Positions 10,104 to 22,509 of a DNA stretch of 64,000 nt are shown here, piece after piece. Within the stretch, counting starts at the first letter, position 1, and each line of letters begins with the position of its first letter. The notes beneath the pieces were generated by a model. That model was not told the DNA's origin. It saw only the letters and a list, made by a program, of their open reading frames with translations, and did not search any database. The DNA comes from Phyto melanocephala. Lineage: Eukaryota > Arthropoda > Insecta > Diptera > Rhinophoridae. Made by a program: the position numbers and the translations under genes. Location: NCBI GenBank assembly GCA_941918925.1, contig OW799234.1, positions 114,055,128-114,119,127 on the forward strand, written 5' to 3'.

Positions 10104-13100
10104 GTGAGTTGAATGATAAAAACTAAAAATAATTCTTAAACAACAGATTATAAGCAAAACTAATTGACATTTTTAAACTAACATCTATATTTATTTGCTA
10201 CTTTTTTTTAGGCATTAGCTGAATCCGAAGAAGCCCAAATCTGTATACTACACAATGTCTTTGAGTTGTGGCAAAATCATCAACAAATGATGGTTGTCAT
10301 CATTGATAAATTGCTAAAGACACAAATTGTCGATTGTTCGGCTGTCGCCACATGGATATTTTCAAAAGAAATGACGGGTGAATTCACCAAAATGTATTTG
10401 TGGGAAATATTACATTTGACTATTAAGAAAATGAATAAACATGTTATCAAATTAAGTAAGTATTAGTTTTCAAATTAAAACTCATTTCTGACTGCAAATC
10501 TTTTATTTTTGTATTTGTACCTTATGCCTTTAATTATTCTTTGATTTCAGATATTGAATTAACTGACGCCAAGGATAAACTGTCAAAGGCCGACTCATCG
10601 TCTAGTGATTCGGAAGATGAATCAACTCCCAAACGTAAAAAACCCGTAACAATTGTGGACAAACCAACTGAAGAGGTAAATATTATTTGGTAGGGAAAAC
10701 ATTTAAAGCATTTATGTCACTTTAGTCTTGAAGTTTGACATTTAAAATATATAAGAGAAAGAGGTTTTTGTTTTTCATCTATGGACTGAAGTTCAAAATA
10801 AGTAAAGGAAAAATATTAATAAAAAAATGCTTTTGCAATTGTTATATGTGAGTTGCACTATTTCCTTCTCGCAATAACTGAAAAAAAATAATGAAATTAA
10901 AGCGTTAACACCACCTCTTTGCTTAATGGTTAAATTAAACGTGACACAACCGTAACCATACAAATCAGTTGTTTGAACCAAACTAACGGGCAACAATGTA
11001 TTTATTTATAGGTGACTGTCATCATAACCATAGAAACCAATTGAATTTCGGTTTCGTATGGCTATGGCGTTTTGTCACGTCTAATTAAAGCTGTTGTGAG
11101 ACTGACTTGTTTTAGTCAACACGTGTGATCAGGATTACAGTTCGTCGACTAAAGTCGCAATTTCACCCTTTCTTGGCGGTCTGTGATTTTTTGTGAGACT
11201 TTTTTAAACTGCTAATTTTTCGACTTTTTCCCTTATTTTTTTTTTTAAGAAAATTTACCAACAGAATAAATTTATTTTGCATGCCTTTTTTTCTGGAAAG
11301 TCTTACATTATTAATTCAATTCACAATCCCAGTTGTATTGTACTATTTGTACTATTTTTGTAAGTCTTTAAAGTGTTGTATGCTTGTTGTTTTTTATTTC
11401 TATTGATATATTTTGTATTACAATACAATTTTTTTTTTTAATTTTTTTACATTTGCTAAAAATTTTTACTAAAAAATGTTTCAAAATATTGTTTGTAACT
11501 CTCTAACTTTCCCACTCAATTGACTTGATATTAATTGGCGTTTAGCAATACAATCGATATACCAGAAATTGTGTTTACAAGTAAATAAACCAAAAATATA
11601 TATTGATGGACGATACAGAATAAAATAGGAGGTTGTGAATTGAACAATACAATACATTTTTACTGTTAACTTAAATTTACTGCTGTTAAATTTTTTTCAG
11701 TAAAATTAACTGACATTTTTATTGCAGTTTTTTAGAATCACAAAAAGTCTATTTTTACTGCAATATTTTTTACTGCAGTATGCCTATGCATGTGAAATAC
11801 ATGTGTATGCTAAAATAGCTTTTGCAATGAAATTTTGTTTGAGTTATAATTTTATTCTGTAATATTTTTTATAAATAAAAATCATTAAAAAAGTGTGTGC
11901 GACCGTTATTTTAAAAAAAAAACTATTTTGTGCGATTGTTTTTAATAAAACGATTTTTTGTGCCACATTTTCAAAACTCCTAACGGTAACCCTTTGTGTG
12001 ATGTGCGATCATACATAGAATAAAAAGATAAAACTAGCTTAGAGTCGTTATTTGCCTATGACTGATTTACATTAATTGAAAATTATATGTTTGAACAAAT
12101 TTTTACTCTTTGCATTAAAGCTAAGCAATTGCATAAATTCTGTTCGAATTTAGATATCAATTTTCTAAAAAATTGTATTACAGTCAAACCCCGTTAATTC
12201 GTAATCGTAAGGGACCGGCCATTTCTTACGAATTATAGGGGTTTTCGATTTAGCGGAGTTTCGATTTAACGGGGTTAAAATAAAATAAACACGAAATAAC
12301 AGGGGTTTTCAATTTATTTACTAAAACGATAAAAAGAATATAGAAAATACAAGATAAATACATAAAATAAAATAAAATAAAATAGCAAATTCATTTACTT
12401 AGCGTAAATTACGTGTAATTTTAATAGCAAACAAAAAACAAGAAAATAAAAATAAAACTGACAAATTCATTTTCTTAACTAAAAATACATAGTGTACATA
12501 ATTACATTAACTAAAATTAATTTTTAAAAAATTAGTAATTTGCATTTGTTTCAGTCTTTTCTAATGGAGGTTTTCCAATGTATTTGCTATTTTTATTAAT
12601 GAATTAAAAATTTCTTCGTCCACAGTATGATTGGAGACATAAAATCTTAATTTATTAATTGACAATTTTGCATCTTTATTCGTCATTAAGGGAACTTTGT
12701 TGTTGCTATCATCGTCGTTGTCATCACTTTCTATATTGTTAGCTTTTAGCATTCTTTCCAATTAAGATTTATAAGAGGTAAAGAAGATTTTATTTGAAAA
12801 AAAATTACGAATTAGCGAGGGGACCAAAATGTATGGAAATTTTACGAATTAACGAAATTTTTCCAAGGGACCGACAGTTTATTACGAATTATCGGGAATT
12901 ACGATTTATCGGGGTACAAATTATCGGGATTTGACTGTATTATGTGTTTGTGTAGGCAACATTCCGCTTCTACTCTTGTATTGTTACACACATTTTTTTT
13001 TTGTTAAAAATGGTACTTATAAGTTATTTGTATCACTTTTACAAATTCGCAAGACTACTATCACTGACGCTATTACCTTTAGTGTTTTTTTTATATTAAT

Positions 13101-16100
13101 TTTTCTTAAATAATTAATTTTTTTAGAGAAAACATTTTCGAAATACAAACATGGTCTTTATAAATAAATTAAAACACAATTCATTCATTAGTTTAAACAT
13201 TTGCTTTTAATAAAACAATTAATTAAGCTTTAATTATGTAATTAAAGAACATAGATACAGGTATTTGGTTAGGTTGTGTTTGTGGCAGGAAATTAAAAGA
13301 ATTAAAAAAATATATATAAAACTGTTCTCTAAATTGTGAATTTATAAATAAATTTTTACAATACCTCTAAATAGAGAATTAATTAGAAATTTTTTAAATA
13401 CAAAAAACCAAATTATTGAATTCTTATAGGAAAAAGTGTAGAATTAAAAAAAAAAAAAAAAAACTTTTTAAAAACAATTATTTTTTTTTTTAATTTTTGC
13501 ACTGTAAAAGAAATGTGAAATTAGAGAACACCAAATTGTCGTCAATTCGCGATGAAGTAATGACGATATAGAGAGAAAAGTAATGTTGATTCAAAAACAA
13601 CTACCACATAGAATGGACCTCCTAATTGTAGAATTGTATAATTAATGTTTGAATTCAACTTAAGTAATTCATTATAAAGTTCTTTTTCTCCATATGAGTA
13701 ACAGTACGGTTATCACTTTTTATTTCTGGCATTTAAAAAAAATCAACCAGAAAGCTATATATATTTAAAATTTCATCATCATATTTCTAATTTTGTCAGT
13801 TTTTTAAGCTTTTTATTTAAGTTTTATTGATAGTGTTTTATTATTGGAGGTGGGCGTTAAAGTGGGTGTGTCACCTTAATTTTGTGTGTTTACAAACCTA
13901 TTAACCTTAAAAAAATGTCTGCAACATTTTTGAATCGTACAGCTAATATTGTCAGTTTTATTACGTTATAAATTTTGAATATACCAAAAAATACACTGCA
14001 CGGTATAAATTTTCGTACATTTTGATCTATAACTCCTTTCCTAATACATGGACTTAAGCAATTTTTAGGGAAAATATTTTTTTACTCAGAAAGTATACAT
14101 TCGAAGCTTCATGGCTGTACGTTAATGCGTTTGGACACAATTCCATTTTATTGGATGTTTGAAGGACACAGTTTTTTTGACCTACTCTTGCATTACGAGC
14201 TATAACTCTCTTCCTAATATTCCAATTTAAACCATTTTTAAAACCAAACAAACCTTGTGTATAAGAAATATTCTGGCATTTCAACCGCATAGCTTTTTCG
14301 GTTCGAACTCTATCGTGCTTTTAACAGACGGACGGACATAGATAAAGCAAAGTAAAGTCAATGCCAATTTTTGAAAATAGTCATCTTCTCAGTTAAAGGC
14401 CATTTCCATCTGAATGGCTCCATAAATACGCAAAATTGTCGAAATTATCTGGTGCGGATTTTACTTACATGATTGAGCCTTAATTTTTTTAAAATGAGGC
14501 CGAAATTGCATTTGATAATGAAATTCTTCTGCAAATTTTGTATGACATGTGGTTTCAGCAAGACGGACCACCTGTCACGCATAATACAATCCGCTTATTG
14601 CAGCAATGATTTCCATAACAAATTATCTAAAGAAATTCTCATGTCAACTGACCATCACGTGAGATTTATTTCGGGTTTCGGTACAATCTAGGGCTTATGC
14701 GAATAAATTAGAATCAATTCCTGAACTCAATGTAATGACAAGAAATGGCTTGTCATCAAAGCCATGGGACCATTTAATAAATAATTTATTCCATACCTAA
14801 CCGGAGCATATCTTCTTTAAAATTCAATAAAAAATCACAACTATCTCAAAAATATCTGTTTTTACTTAAAATTAAAAAGCGAATTTTTACTGAGACACTC
14901 TTTATAAAGCGTGTTTTTTTAAGCGTAGTTTTTAAAAAATCTAATAAATCACTCAAATTTGCATCATATATTAAAAATTGTTTTTGGAATCGATAAATTG
15001 GTCTTTGCCATTTACTTTTTAAAAACAACTTTATGTAAATGTTGCCCGCGGCTCCGGTTCAAATGTTCAATTCGTAAGGTCAAATTTTGCACCACTTTTT
15101 CGAGCATTTGGGCCTGTATTCCATGAATAATACGTGTTATGTTGTACTCTAAGGCTTCATTCGTGTTTGGCTTATCCACATAGACCAACGACTTTACATA
15201 ACCGCACAAGAAATAGTCAAGAGGCGTAAAATCACATGATATTGGTGGCCAATTCACAGGGCCATTTCGAGAGATAAACTGCTCACCAAATTCATCCTTC
15301 AATATGTCAATTGTTTCACGAGCTATGTGGCATGTGGCACCGTCTTGTTGAAATCACATATCAACCAAGTCCAACTCAGCCAATTAGGGGAAAAAAAAGT
15401 CGCGTATCATTGCTCGATATCCTTCGCCATTGACGGTATCTTTTCTTCCACAGTCGCCTTTGAAGAAAAATGGACCAATAATGCCACCAGCCCATAAACC
15501 ACACCAAAATGCCGTTTTTTCGTGATGCACCGGTAACTCTTGTACGGCATGTGGCTGTTCTTCACCCCAGATGCAACAATTTTGCTTGTTTACGTATCCA
15601 TTTAGTCAGAAATGAGCCTCATCGTTGCACACAACTTTTTGATGAAACAGTGGACTTCACAGAGCACGAATTTTGATAATAAATTTCAAAGATATGCAGT
15701 CGTTGCTCCTTTGTGAGTTTCTTCATGATGAAATGGCAGAGTATACTGAATACTTTTCACTTTCACAGATGTAGTTTGGACACAATTACCAACCAGTGCT
15801 GCCAGCCCGAAAAACTTAATTCATAAAAAATAACTCTTCACATGCTTCATAAAAAAGGGTTACAAAAATTGTCTATAAATTTAGGACTAATAAAATATGC
15901 TTATAATTTTACTTCAATACAAAACTTATATTTTTTTAATTATAAGAAATCATCATAAATCATTATAAAAACCCTTTTAAACCTCTGACCACAGAACTGA
16001 TTTGAGCTTTATAAGCTAAATAAGTGTATTTCAAAGTTATGGTGTGTTTCCAACGTTTAGTCACTATGCTTCGTTAAACATTGTGTATAGACGTAGATAG

Positions 16101-18749
16101 ACCACCGCCATAGAAGTTTTGTATGTGATTTATGTACATGTGTTTCTAATCACTAGTTCAGCAATGAAATCTAGATTAATAGTATAATAAAAATTAAAAA
16201 AAAATTACAGCATAACATATGAGCAACTCTTATTTTCTAAACTTAAAATGTGTAACAAATAACGGAAGATATAATCGCCTTTGGCTAGATAGCTGACTGA
16301 CTTTAACAAAGTTTTATGCTTATTTAATATGTTTCAAGGTGTTTGAAATTTTATTTATTAACAATTTGTAATATAAAACAATAATACCTGCTAACAAAAA
16401 TGTATTTCAATTATTCAAATACATTTACAAATGTACATAAATGGTGTATTAACAAGGAGACCTAAGTCTCGTTTTCTCATAATTTTCCAAATACAATTTT
16501 TAAAGCTTTTTTAAAAATTACGAAATGACAATACAACATATTGTGAATACACTAAATGTGATATTTATAAAGATTCATAAAATTAATTGCATATCATATT
16601 AAAATAGTTAAAGGTTCTTTTTAATTGCTCCCAATCGTGGTAAATCTGAAGTGTTTTTTGAATTATACATCGCGAAATTCATATAATAGTCTTTATTTTA
16701 AAGACCATCAATTTAAAAAAAAAAAACAAGTAACAGTGGTATATTCGGCCATGCCGAATCTTATATACCCTTCACAACGTGTAGTCATGCAATAACAGTT
16801 GTTTGTGTCACCATTCATCTCATATGTAATACGTACATACATATATAAAAACATCCCATTGTAAAAATATAAATTTACGTATGCATGTTAAAAAAAAAAT
16901 AAAAAAAAAAATAAAAAAAAAAATAAAAAAAAAATAAAAAAAAAAAATAAAAAAAAAAAAATAAAAAAAAAATTTAAAAAAAAATTAAAATAAAATTAAA
17001 GTAAAATTTAAAAACAAATTAAAAAAAAAGTTTAAAAAAAAAATTTTAAAAAAAAATTAAAAAAAAAAAATATTTAAAATATAAATAATAAATATAAAAC
17101 AAAAAAAAAATAAAAAATATTAAAAAAATAATAAAAATATTGTTGTTTATGTACCGATGTTTCTGATTTTCAATACCGATCTACTCCCGAATATTTCTGA
17201 TATTTTCGGGGGCTTCAAAAAGTTGATTTCAACAAACACACGGACAGACTGACAGAGCTTAATCGACTCCCCTATTCATAAGCTTTCAGAAAATATATAC
17301 TTTATGGGGTCGGAAATGAAAATTGTAGAAATTTCACACGGAATGACAAACCTATATATACCCTTTTTCACTGTGTGAAGGGTATAAATACTCTCAAACA
17401 ATTTTAATTGCTTTTCTGAAAAATATAAAAACAGACATAAGTAGCTTTTCCTTATTGCCACAGAATTATAAAAATTATTTTTGTAAACTGTAAACAAAGG
17501 TCCAATCAGCAGCCAAACCTAAGGCAATTTAATTCAATAGGTATTAAAAAAATATGCGATGTTAAACACAAAAAGTCAAACAACTTTAAATCTTTGTTAG
17601 TTTTTATACCCTTCACCTGTGGTGCACAAGGGTATAATAGCTTTGTCATTCCGTTTGTAATTTCTACATTTTTCATTTCTGACCCCATAAAGTATATATT
17701 TTCTGAAAGCTTATGAATAGAGAAGTCGATTAAGCCCTGTCTGTCTGTCCGTCTGCCCGTCTGCCCGTCTGTCCGTGTGTTGGTTGAAATCAACTTTTAG
17801 AAGCAACTATATGTTCCTCAGATCTCTATATGGTATCAATCTCTTGGAAATATTCAGGAATGAATCGCTATTGAAATTCAGCACAATCGCCCAATAACTT
17901 TCTGAGATATGAGCAAAAAACCACGACCACCTCGTTTTTTTACACAATTACAACAACAACATACATACATAAATATATGTAAAAAAGAAGAAATTACAAA
18001 AAGAAAAAATATTAAAAATAAAAAAAAAATAATAAAAAAAAACTACAAAAAAAAATTAAAAAAAAATTTTTTTAAAAAAATTAAAAAAAAAAATATAAAA
18101 AAAATAATAACAAAATATAAATAATATATTAAATAAAATAAAATTTTTTTGGCTCAGCTGGGATTCGATGCCACATTTATTCTAACCAGTATATACATAT
18201 GTACGTATTTGATATGAGATGAATGGTGATACAAACAATTGTTATTGCATGACTACTCGTTGTGAAGGGTATATAAGATTCGGCATGACCGAATATAGCA
18301 CTGTTACTTGTTTTATTTTATTTTAGTTCTGTTTTATTATTATTAATTTTTTAATTTTTTCAAAATTGCAGATGGTTGAACGCATGGAGGAAAAACTCGA
18401 AGCCGCCAATGTCGATCAGAAACGTCTCTTCCTTATTGTATTTCAGAGATTTATAATGATTTTATCCGAACATTTAGTACGTTCAGATACAGATGGACGT
18501 GATCCGGATACAGATTGGTATCGTTGGACCATTGGTCGTTTGCAACAAGTTTTTCTTATGGTAAGTAATTACGTTCATAAATCAAAAAAAAAAAAAAATT
18601 AAATACATATGTTACAAATAATTTCTATCTTTCAGCATCATGAACAAGTTCAAAAATACAGCAGCACTTTGGAGACGCTCCTCTTCACTTCTGATTTGGA
18701 TACACATATTTTAGAAGTTTTCCATCAATTTGTTGCTCTCAGAGCTTAA
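9856..18749 (+). CDS. Cbp80: Nuclear cap-binding protein subunit 1 (CBP80), C-terminal 305 residues in 5 exons
   Basis: Large subunit of the nuclear cap-binding complex, which with Cbp20 binds the m7G cap of RNA polymerase II transcripts and supports splicing, export and first-round translation. Exons are 9856-10103, 10212-10455, 10551-10675, 18372-18560 and 18636-18749. They join in phase with GT/AG borders and give 306 codons including the stop. They cover the third MIF4G-like helical-repeat domain. Runs such as [29 protein letters not shown] and [14 protein letters not shown] are diagnostic of the family. A short Ser/Asp plus Lys/Arg linker ([16 protein letters not shown]) precedes a predicted coiled segment. 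About 480 N-terminal residues are encoded left of the window. The fourth intron is 7.7 kb and full of transposons. Nothing in the coding part looks damaged. Confidence 0.97.
10212..10455 (+). CDS. Cbp80: Cbp80 exon, MIF4G-like domain, middle
   Basis: The acceptor TTTTTTTAG precedes [20 protein letters not shown]; the donor GTAAGT follows one base of the next codon. It contains [20 protein letters not shown] and [18 protein letters not shown], close to animal CBP80 of all phyla. Confidence 0.95.
10551..10675 (+). CDS. Cbp80: Cbp80 exon, acidic/basic linker
   Basis: The acceptor TTGATTTCAG and donor GTAAAT flank 41 codons of low-complexity linker ([19 protein letters not shown]..). In relatives this place holds a variable charged coiled region, so low conservation is expected. 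It is followed by the large transposon-filled intron. Confidence 0.9.
12181..12937 (-). mobile_element. pogo/Tigger-like element, internally deleted
   Basis: Left end CAGTCAAACCCCGTTAATTC directly after TA; right end, read on the other strand, CAGTCAAATCCCGATAATTT directly after TA. Beginning CAGT with TA target duplications fits the pogo branch of Tc1/mariner. Both ends continue into repeated 'tacgaatta' blocks. It is 757 bp long, and only a short 3' piece of transposase remains inside, on the minus strand. It lies in the large Cbp80 intron. Confidence 0.8.
12561..12761 (-). pseudogene. C-terminal remnant of a pogo-like transposase
   Basis: A 66-residue frame ([20 protein letters not shown]..) with an acidic stretch, followed by a helical segment that ends ..[17 protein letters not shown]. 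This resembles the C-terminal tails of pogo/Tigger/jerky-type transposases, which end in a similar 'two-helix' region. The DDE core is absent. The assignment leans on its position inside the element. Confidence 0.5.
13850..14400. repeat. Diverged dispersed repeat with GACGGACGGACAT tract
   Basis: Text such as 'tataactcctttcctaata', repeated at about 14030 and 14200 in variant form, and GACGGACGGACAT at about 14330 looks like a decayed dispersed repeat rather than unique DNA. I could not delimit its ends or place it in a family. Confidence 0.35.
14470..14780 (+). pseudogene. Mariner-like transposase relic
   Basis: Reads [20 protein letters not shown], matching the [11 protein letters not shown] block around the second catalytic D of the mariner family present elsewhere in the window. 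Downstream are decayed matches to the VNWP..R and domain-end segments with several stops. No terminal repeats found. Confidence 0.65.
14905..15790 (-). mobile_element. Mariner-like element, 5'-damaged
   Basis: The low-coordinate end has a terminal repeat TAAAGCGTGTTTTTTTAAGC after TA, the same repeat as the element at 34304. The other end, near 15790, has lost a recognisable repeat. The transposase inside is broken by several stops and has a deletion in its N-terminal third. Confidence 0.75.
15012..15730 (-). pseudogene. Mariner-like transposase, multiple lesions
   Basis: Starts [18 protein letters not shown], then jumps past the DNA-binding region to the catalytic domain ([18 protein letters not shown]). 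A TGA replaces the W of the W-FQQDGAT motif at about 15350. After it, 96 residues remain open, with [20 protein letters not shown] (third D) to the normal family end (..[14 protein letters not shown]). Not functional. Confidence 0.85.
16725..17390 (-). repeat. TATACCC-family repeat, inverted copy in Cbp80 intron
   Basis: Right terminus at 16727-16780 (GGCCATGCCGAATCTTATAT), a long A-rich core at 16885-17140, then the left-terminal part (AGCTTATGAATAGGGGAGTC on the minus strand) and GGTATATATAGG at about 17350. The middle of its left half has diverged more than in the other copies. It faces the plus-strand copy at 17603 head to head. Confidence 0.85.
17408..17463 (-). mobile_element. End fragment of the CCTG..CAGG MITE family
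   Basis: The segment 'aaaaacagacataagtagct' followed by TTCCTTATTGCCACAG matches the end of the MITE seen complete at 26089-26462 and at 48980-50208. Only one terminal part is left here. Confidence 0.6.
17603..18311 (+). repeat. TATACCC-family repeat with inverted core
   Basis: Left terminus TTTTATACCCTTCACCTGTG, GTCTGTCTGTCCGTCTGCCC tract at about 17738, right terminus GAAGGGTATATAAGATTCGG at about 18263. Between them the core is reversed relative to the 2414 copy: the A-rich tract comes first and GGCTCAGCTGGG with GATGCCAC follows. It ends about 60 bp before the Cbp80 exon at 18372. Confidence 0.85.
18372..18560 (+). CDS. Cbp80: Cbp80 exon, C-terminal helical repeats
   Basis: The acceptor TTTTTCAAAATTGCAG ends at 18371; 63 codons, phase 0 to 0, donor GTAAGT. 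It carries [20 protein letters not shown] and [18 protein letters not shown]. The exon starts only about 60 bp after the end of a dispersed repeat, so its branch point must lie in that short gap or in the repeat's tail. Confidence 0.95.
18636..18749 (+). CDS. Cbp80: Cbp80 terminal exon
   Basis: The acceptor CTTTCAG is followed by [20 protein letters not shown] and [18 protein letters not shown], then TAA at 18747-18749. The family ends with the same motif (..FQQF.AL.A), so the C-terminus is complete. Confidence 0.96.
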   Translation, partial: HHEQVQKYSSTLETLLFTSDLDTHILEVFHQFVALRA

Positions 18750-18785
18750 AACAAAACGCATACATTTGAAGAATAACAGCATAAT

Positions 18786-18791
18786 AATAAA
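18786..18791 (+). promoter_or_regulatory. Likely Cbp80 polyadenylation signal
   Basis: AATAAA 37 bases after the stop codon, with further AATAAA hexamers at about 18850, 18914 and 18932. Which one is used cannot be told from sequence. Confidence 0.5.
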
Positions 18792-21700
18792 CTAACTAAT
18801 ATATTATTGCAAGTTATTTATTATATAACACAAAGATAATGGTTTTATAATAAATATAATATTTTAAAATTGAAAATATTAATTATAAATGGAAAATGAT
18901 ATAATTGTAACAGAATAAAAATTACCGTAATAAATACAATACTATGGTACACGAATAATAATGACTTTGACATATAGTTTTGGCTAGCGGATAACACTGG
19001 TCTGTGCAGCAAAAATCGCCTTTGAAAAAAAATATGTGGACTATAGAGATTTTTTTTCTATCGGGTTAAATTTTTTTTAGGGGCATGTCGAAAATGTCGC
19101 CAGAAATAAGGCGATTATGCTGATATGATTTTATCATTAATTGAGAATGATTAGTACACAATAAAAATCAGCTAATTTTACAGTTTTTCCTAAGGGAAGA
19201 TCAATAGGTTTACGAAAATACCCCTTATTTCTCTGGCGATTATTATAGGCTCATAACTAAATTTAACTTTGCCAATTGATAAAGTCGGCCAGTCTCACCT
19301 ACACAAGGTGTTCTTAGTACCTTTTGGAAAGCTCCTAGAGCATCTTGTGATTATATACATTTGTATATTAATTTTACGATTTTAATAGTTTTTTTTTTTA
19401 TTAATTCTATTGCTTTTTTAATCTAAATTTGAAAACAAAAATGAATCATATTTATATAGAAAATATGTGATAATTTTATTTATACTGATTGTACTGTAAA
19501 CACTAAGTAAGGCAATCCAAGTTCGAAGACAATTTTCTATTGCTTTGTAAGAAGTTAACTGGCTACCAGTCAAACTGTGCATCATCGTTGTGAAAAAATA
19601 TTTCCCTATTTTTATTTAAGCTCAAATGGTAAGAATATAATGGCTGTGGCTTCGTATACTTACCGATGTTTATGAAAACAATCTTTTCTGATTATTTTAT
19701 GAGTTGCATGTGTTGCGCGTTTTTAAAACTAAAATTTCAAACTTTATAGTAGTTTCGTTTAAATAATAAAAATTTTTTAAAATTTAAGAAATTGCGTACC
19801 GCAAACTATGCTATTCTAATGTTTTAATACAATAAATGCAGGCATAATAATACGAGGTTATTTGTTCATCTTAAATACCTAATAACCTATCTGAAAATAT
19901 TTCAAAATTGAATTTTTTATGGATTATTATTCCCTATATCATAACGCATATGTGTGCAAAATTTTGAACATCTAATATTACAAGTGGCCAAGTTATTACC
20001 TAGAGGACCGTTAAGCACTAAAGAAAGAGAAAAATAAACCATCAAAAATCACAGTAAAAGCTTAATTTTGTTGCATAGTGTAATTTAAACAAACATTAAG
20101 TACTTCTTCTACCAGTAAAAGAAACTATAATTGCAATTATTTAATGTATATATTTAATATTCATATGTATAAAGAAATTGTTTTTTATTCATACTAATTA
20201 GTACTACTGATAGGTTATTTGGTTTCAGATTTTAACAATTCCAAATAACCTAAGTGACAAAACATGCGCTGTGTTTCGAAAAACAAAATTTTGTAAACCG
20301 ATATATATTTCTGGATTAAATTTAATCAAAATATGTAATTTTGGTGTTTAAATATTGCAATTAGTTCCAGTTTTATAATGTTTTTTTAATCTCCTGTAAA
20401 CTTTTGAAAACTTCAGATAGGTTATTTCGTCTTTAAGGTGACGATATATGCAATCGTATATGTGTTAGATAAATATTTTTTAATGCTAAATTATTTTTAA
20501 AATACATATTAAATTCCAATATATTTCCTAGTAAAAAAGAGAAAGAACATAAATTTTTTTTTTAATATCTTTTATTTAAATTAAATAAATTTACATTAGA
20601 ATTTTTATGTTGTTTTCTTTTTCGTTAAGTTCTTACTATACAATATCTTCAGTTTGTTTAAACTTAAATTTGTAATTTTTATTATAAGTATGTACATTGA
20701 ATTTAAATACAACTTTTGTGTTTAATTACTCAGTATTTGCACAAGTACTTTTTTACTTTTTATATGGTAAATGGACTGGGGAAAGTAAAATCCTAACTTT
20801 ATTATGCATAAGCTGGCTTAACCTACTGTCAAAACTTAACGATACCCAGCAATAAAAACTAAGACTAAAAGAATGATTTTGCCGGGGTTTAACTTGTGAG
20901 GAGATTTAGGTGAAAACACTTATGATTTTAACAAAAGCGTGTCATTGGAATACAAGAATATTTTAATGAACTGCACCCTATTCTAATAAAAGCATAGAAC
21001 TCATGCTTATTTGGTTTCGTGTGTTAATTTTGTTTTTTATTTTTGACAAATTATTTTGCATTTATTAAGTCATTTATAATGAATGCTTTTACACTATTGA
21101 CTTAGAAGTCTTGAAAATGTAATACATTTACACTAATTCCAATTTCTTTTTTGCTGGCTAAGTTAAGTTTTTTGTATATGGGTGTATGTAGACAAAACAC
21201 AAACAGCATCTTCTGTACGAAATTTGCGTCTATTTTCGCTCTTTGCTTAAGAAAATAATGTTTGAATAAAACTTAACGAAAACTTTGGTTGCCACAATTG
21301 ATTACATGCACTCGCACATTTTTTCAAGCCAGCTTATGCCCAATAAACAATATTAAAGGCTTTAAGCTGTAGACAGAAAAAAATGCGTTAAACAAATAAT
21401 TTCTTAATTAAATCTTTATGAGAAAACATTTTAGCAAATTAACTGGGGAAATAAAATTAAGTTTGTAAAGTCGTATTAAGAAGTATTTTATTCCTCATAC
21501 TGTTTCATAACATGCAAGAAGGTTTAAGTACAAGTTGTAGTCTTTTTTTTTTGTTGTTTTCAGTGAAATTAGAAAAAATGTAAGTGCTTAATACTTAATG
21601 TGTAAGTATTTAAATTTATTGTATGTTTAATAATTAATGCTCATATCTTGCTTTAGTTTGTTAATTTAACACTAAATTACTAGAATTATAGCTACAATGT

Positions 21701-22509
21701 ACGTATGTATACGGTTTGGAATCTTTGTTTTAATTAAAAATCTTTTCCTTATTTTGTTCTTTTCTTTGATTTATTCTACTGTGAATTTTTTAGGCTTAAC
21801 TTGTTTTGCATTTTCCGCTTTTGTCGTTTAATTGTTTTATTAAAACTTTATGGAACATATAAGTTTTTGGGTTTTTCTATTTTATGAAATGTAACAATTT
21901 GAAATCATTAAGAAAATGTGCAGTTTCGTTTGGTTAAAAAAGCTGTGGTGAAATACATTTATTATACAATATTTTAATTGTTTTTTTTTAATTTTAATAA
22001 TTAATAGTTAATAATTTATTGCTTGTTTAAATTGCTGTTAATCTTTCGTTTAATATAAATACTTTGGTTATTTTTTTGTTTTTTTTTCGTAAGTAATTTA
22101 TTTATTAATTAATTTATTTCTTGTGAGTTTTTTTTGTTGTTGTTAATTTTGTGAACATTTACTTATGTTAAATTGAATTTTTATTTACTTAATAATACAT
22201 TTCTTTAGTGTAGCAAGAGGTGATTGAATGTAGCACTGTATATGTATGTAGATGAGTGTATGTGTGTGTGTGTTACGTAGTTGAATATATCAAAAGATTA
22301 GTTTTTTTCCTTTAGTGGAGATGTAGGCATTTATGATTTCTTATATAATTTTTATTTATTCTTTAAATAATTTTATCACAGAAATTTATTTTTAGTAAAA
22401 AGTCTGTATGTGTTAGTACATGTAGAATTTCTATTGAAATTATGATTTTGTAAAAACTTAAATAGTATAACAATTGAAGATGTTTTTAACAAATTTATCC
22501 CTACGTTCA
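18792..22509. other. Intergenic AT-rich DNA, no gene seen
   Basis: Between the convergent genes. No exon-like frame. Several 'aggttattt / aaataacct' words occur at 19855-20430 in both orientations and may be the remains of an inverted-repeat element. 22250-22275 has a short TG run. Confidence 0.5.

Noticed and set aside
14290..14315. GGTTCGAACTC as a tRNA B box
   Set aside because: No A box, no cloverleaf pairing around it, and it sits in a dispersed repeat.
17909..18124. Lys/Asn-rich 71-codon frame
   Set aside because: It is the A-rich core of a dispersed repeat; composition alone keeps it open.
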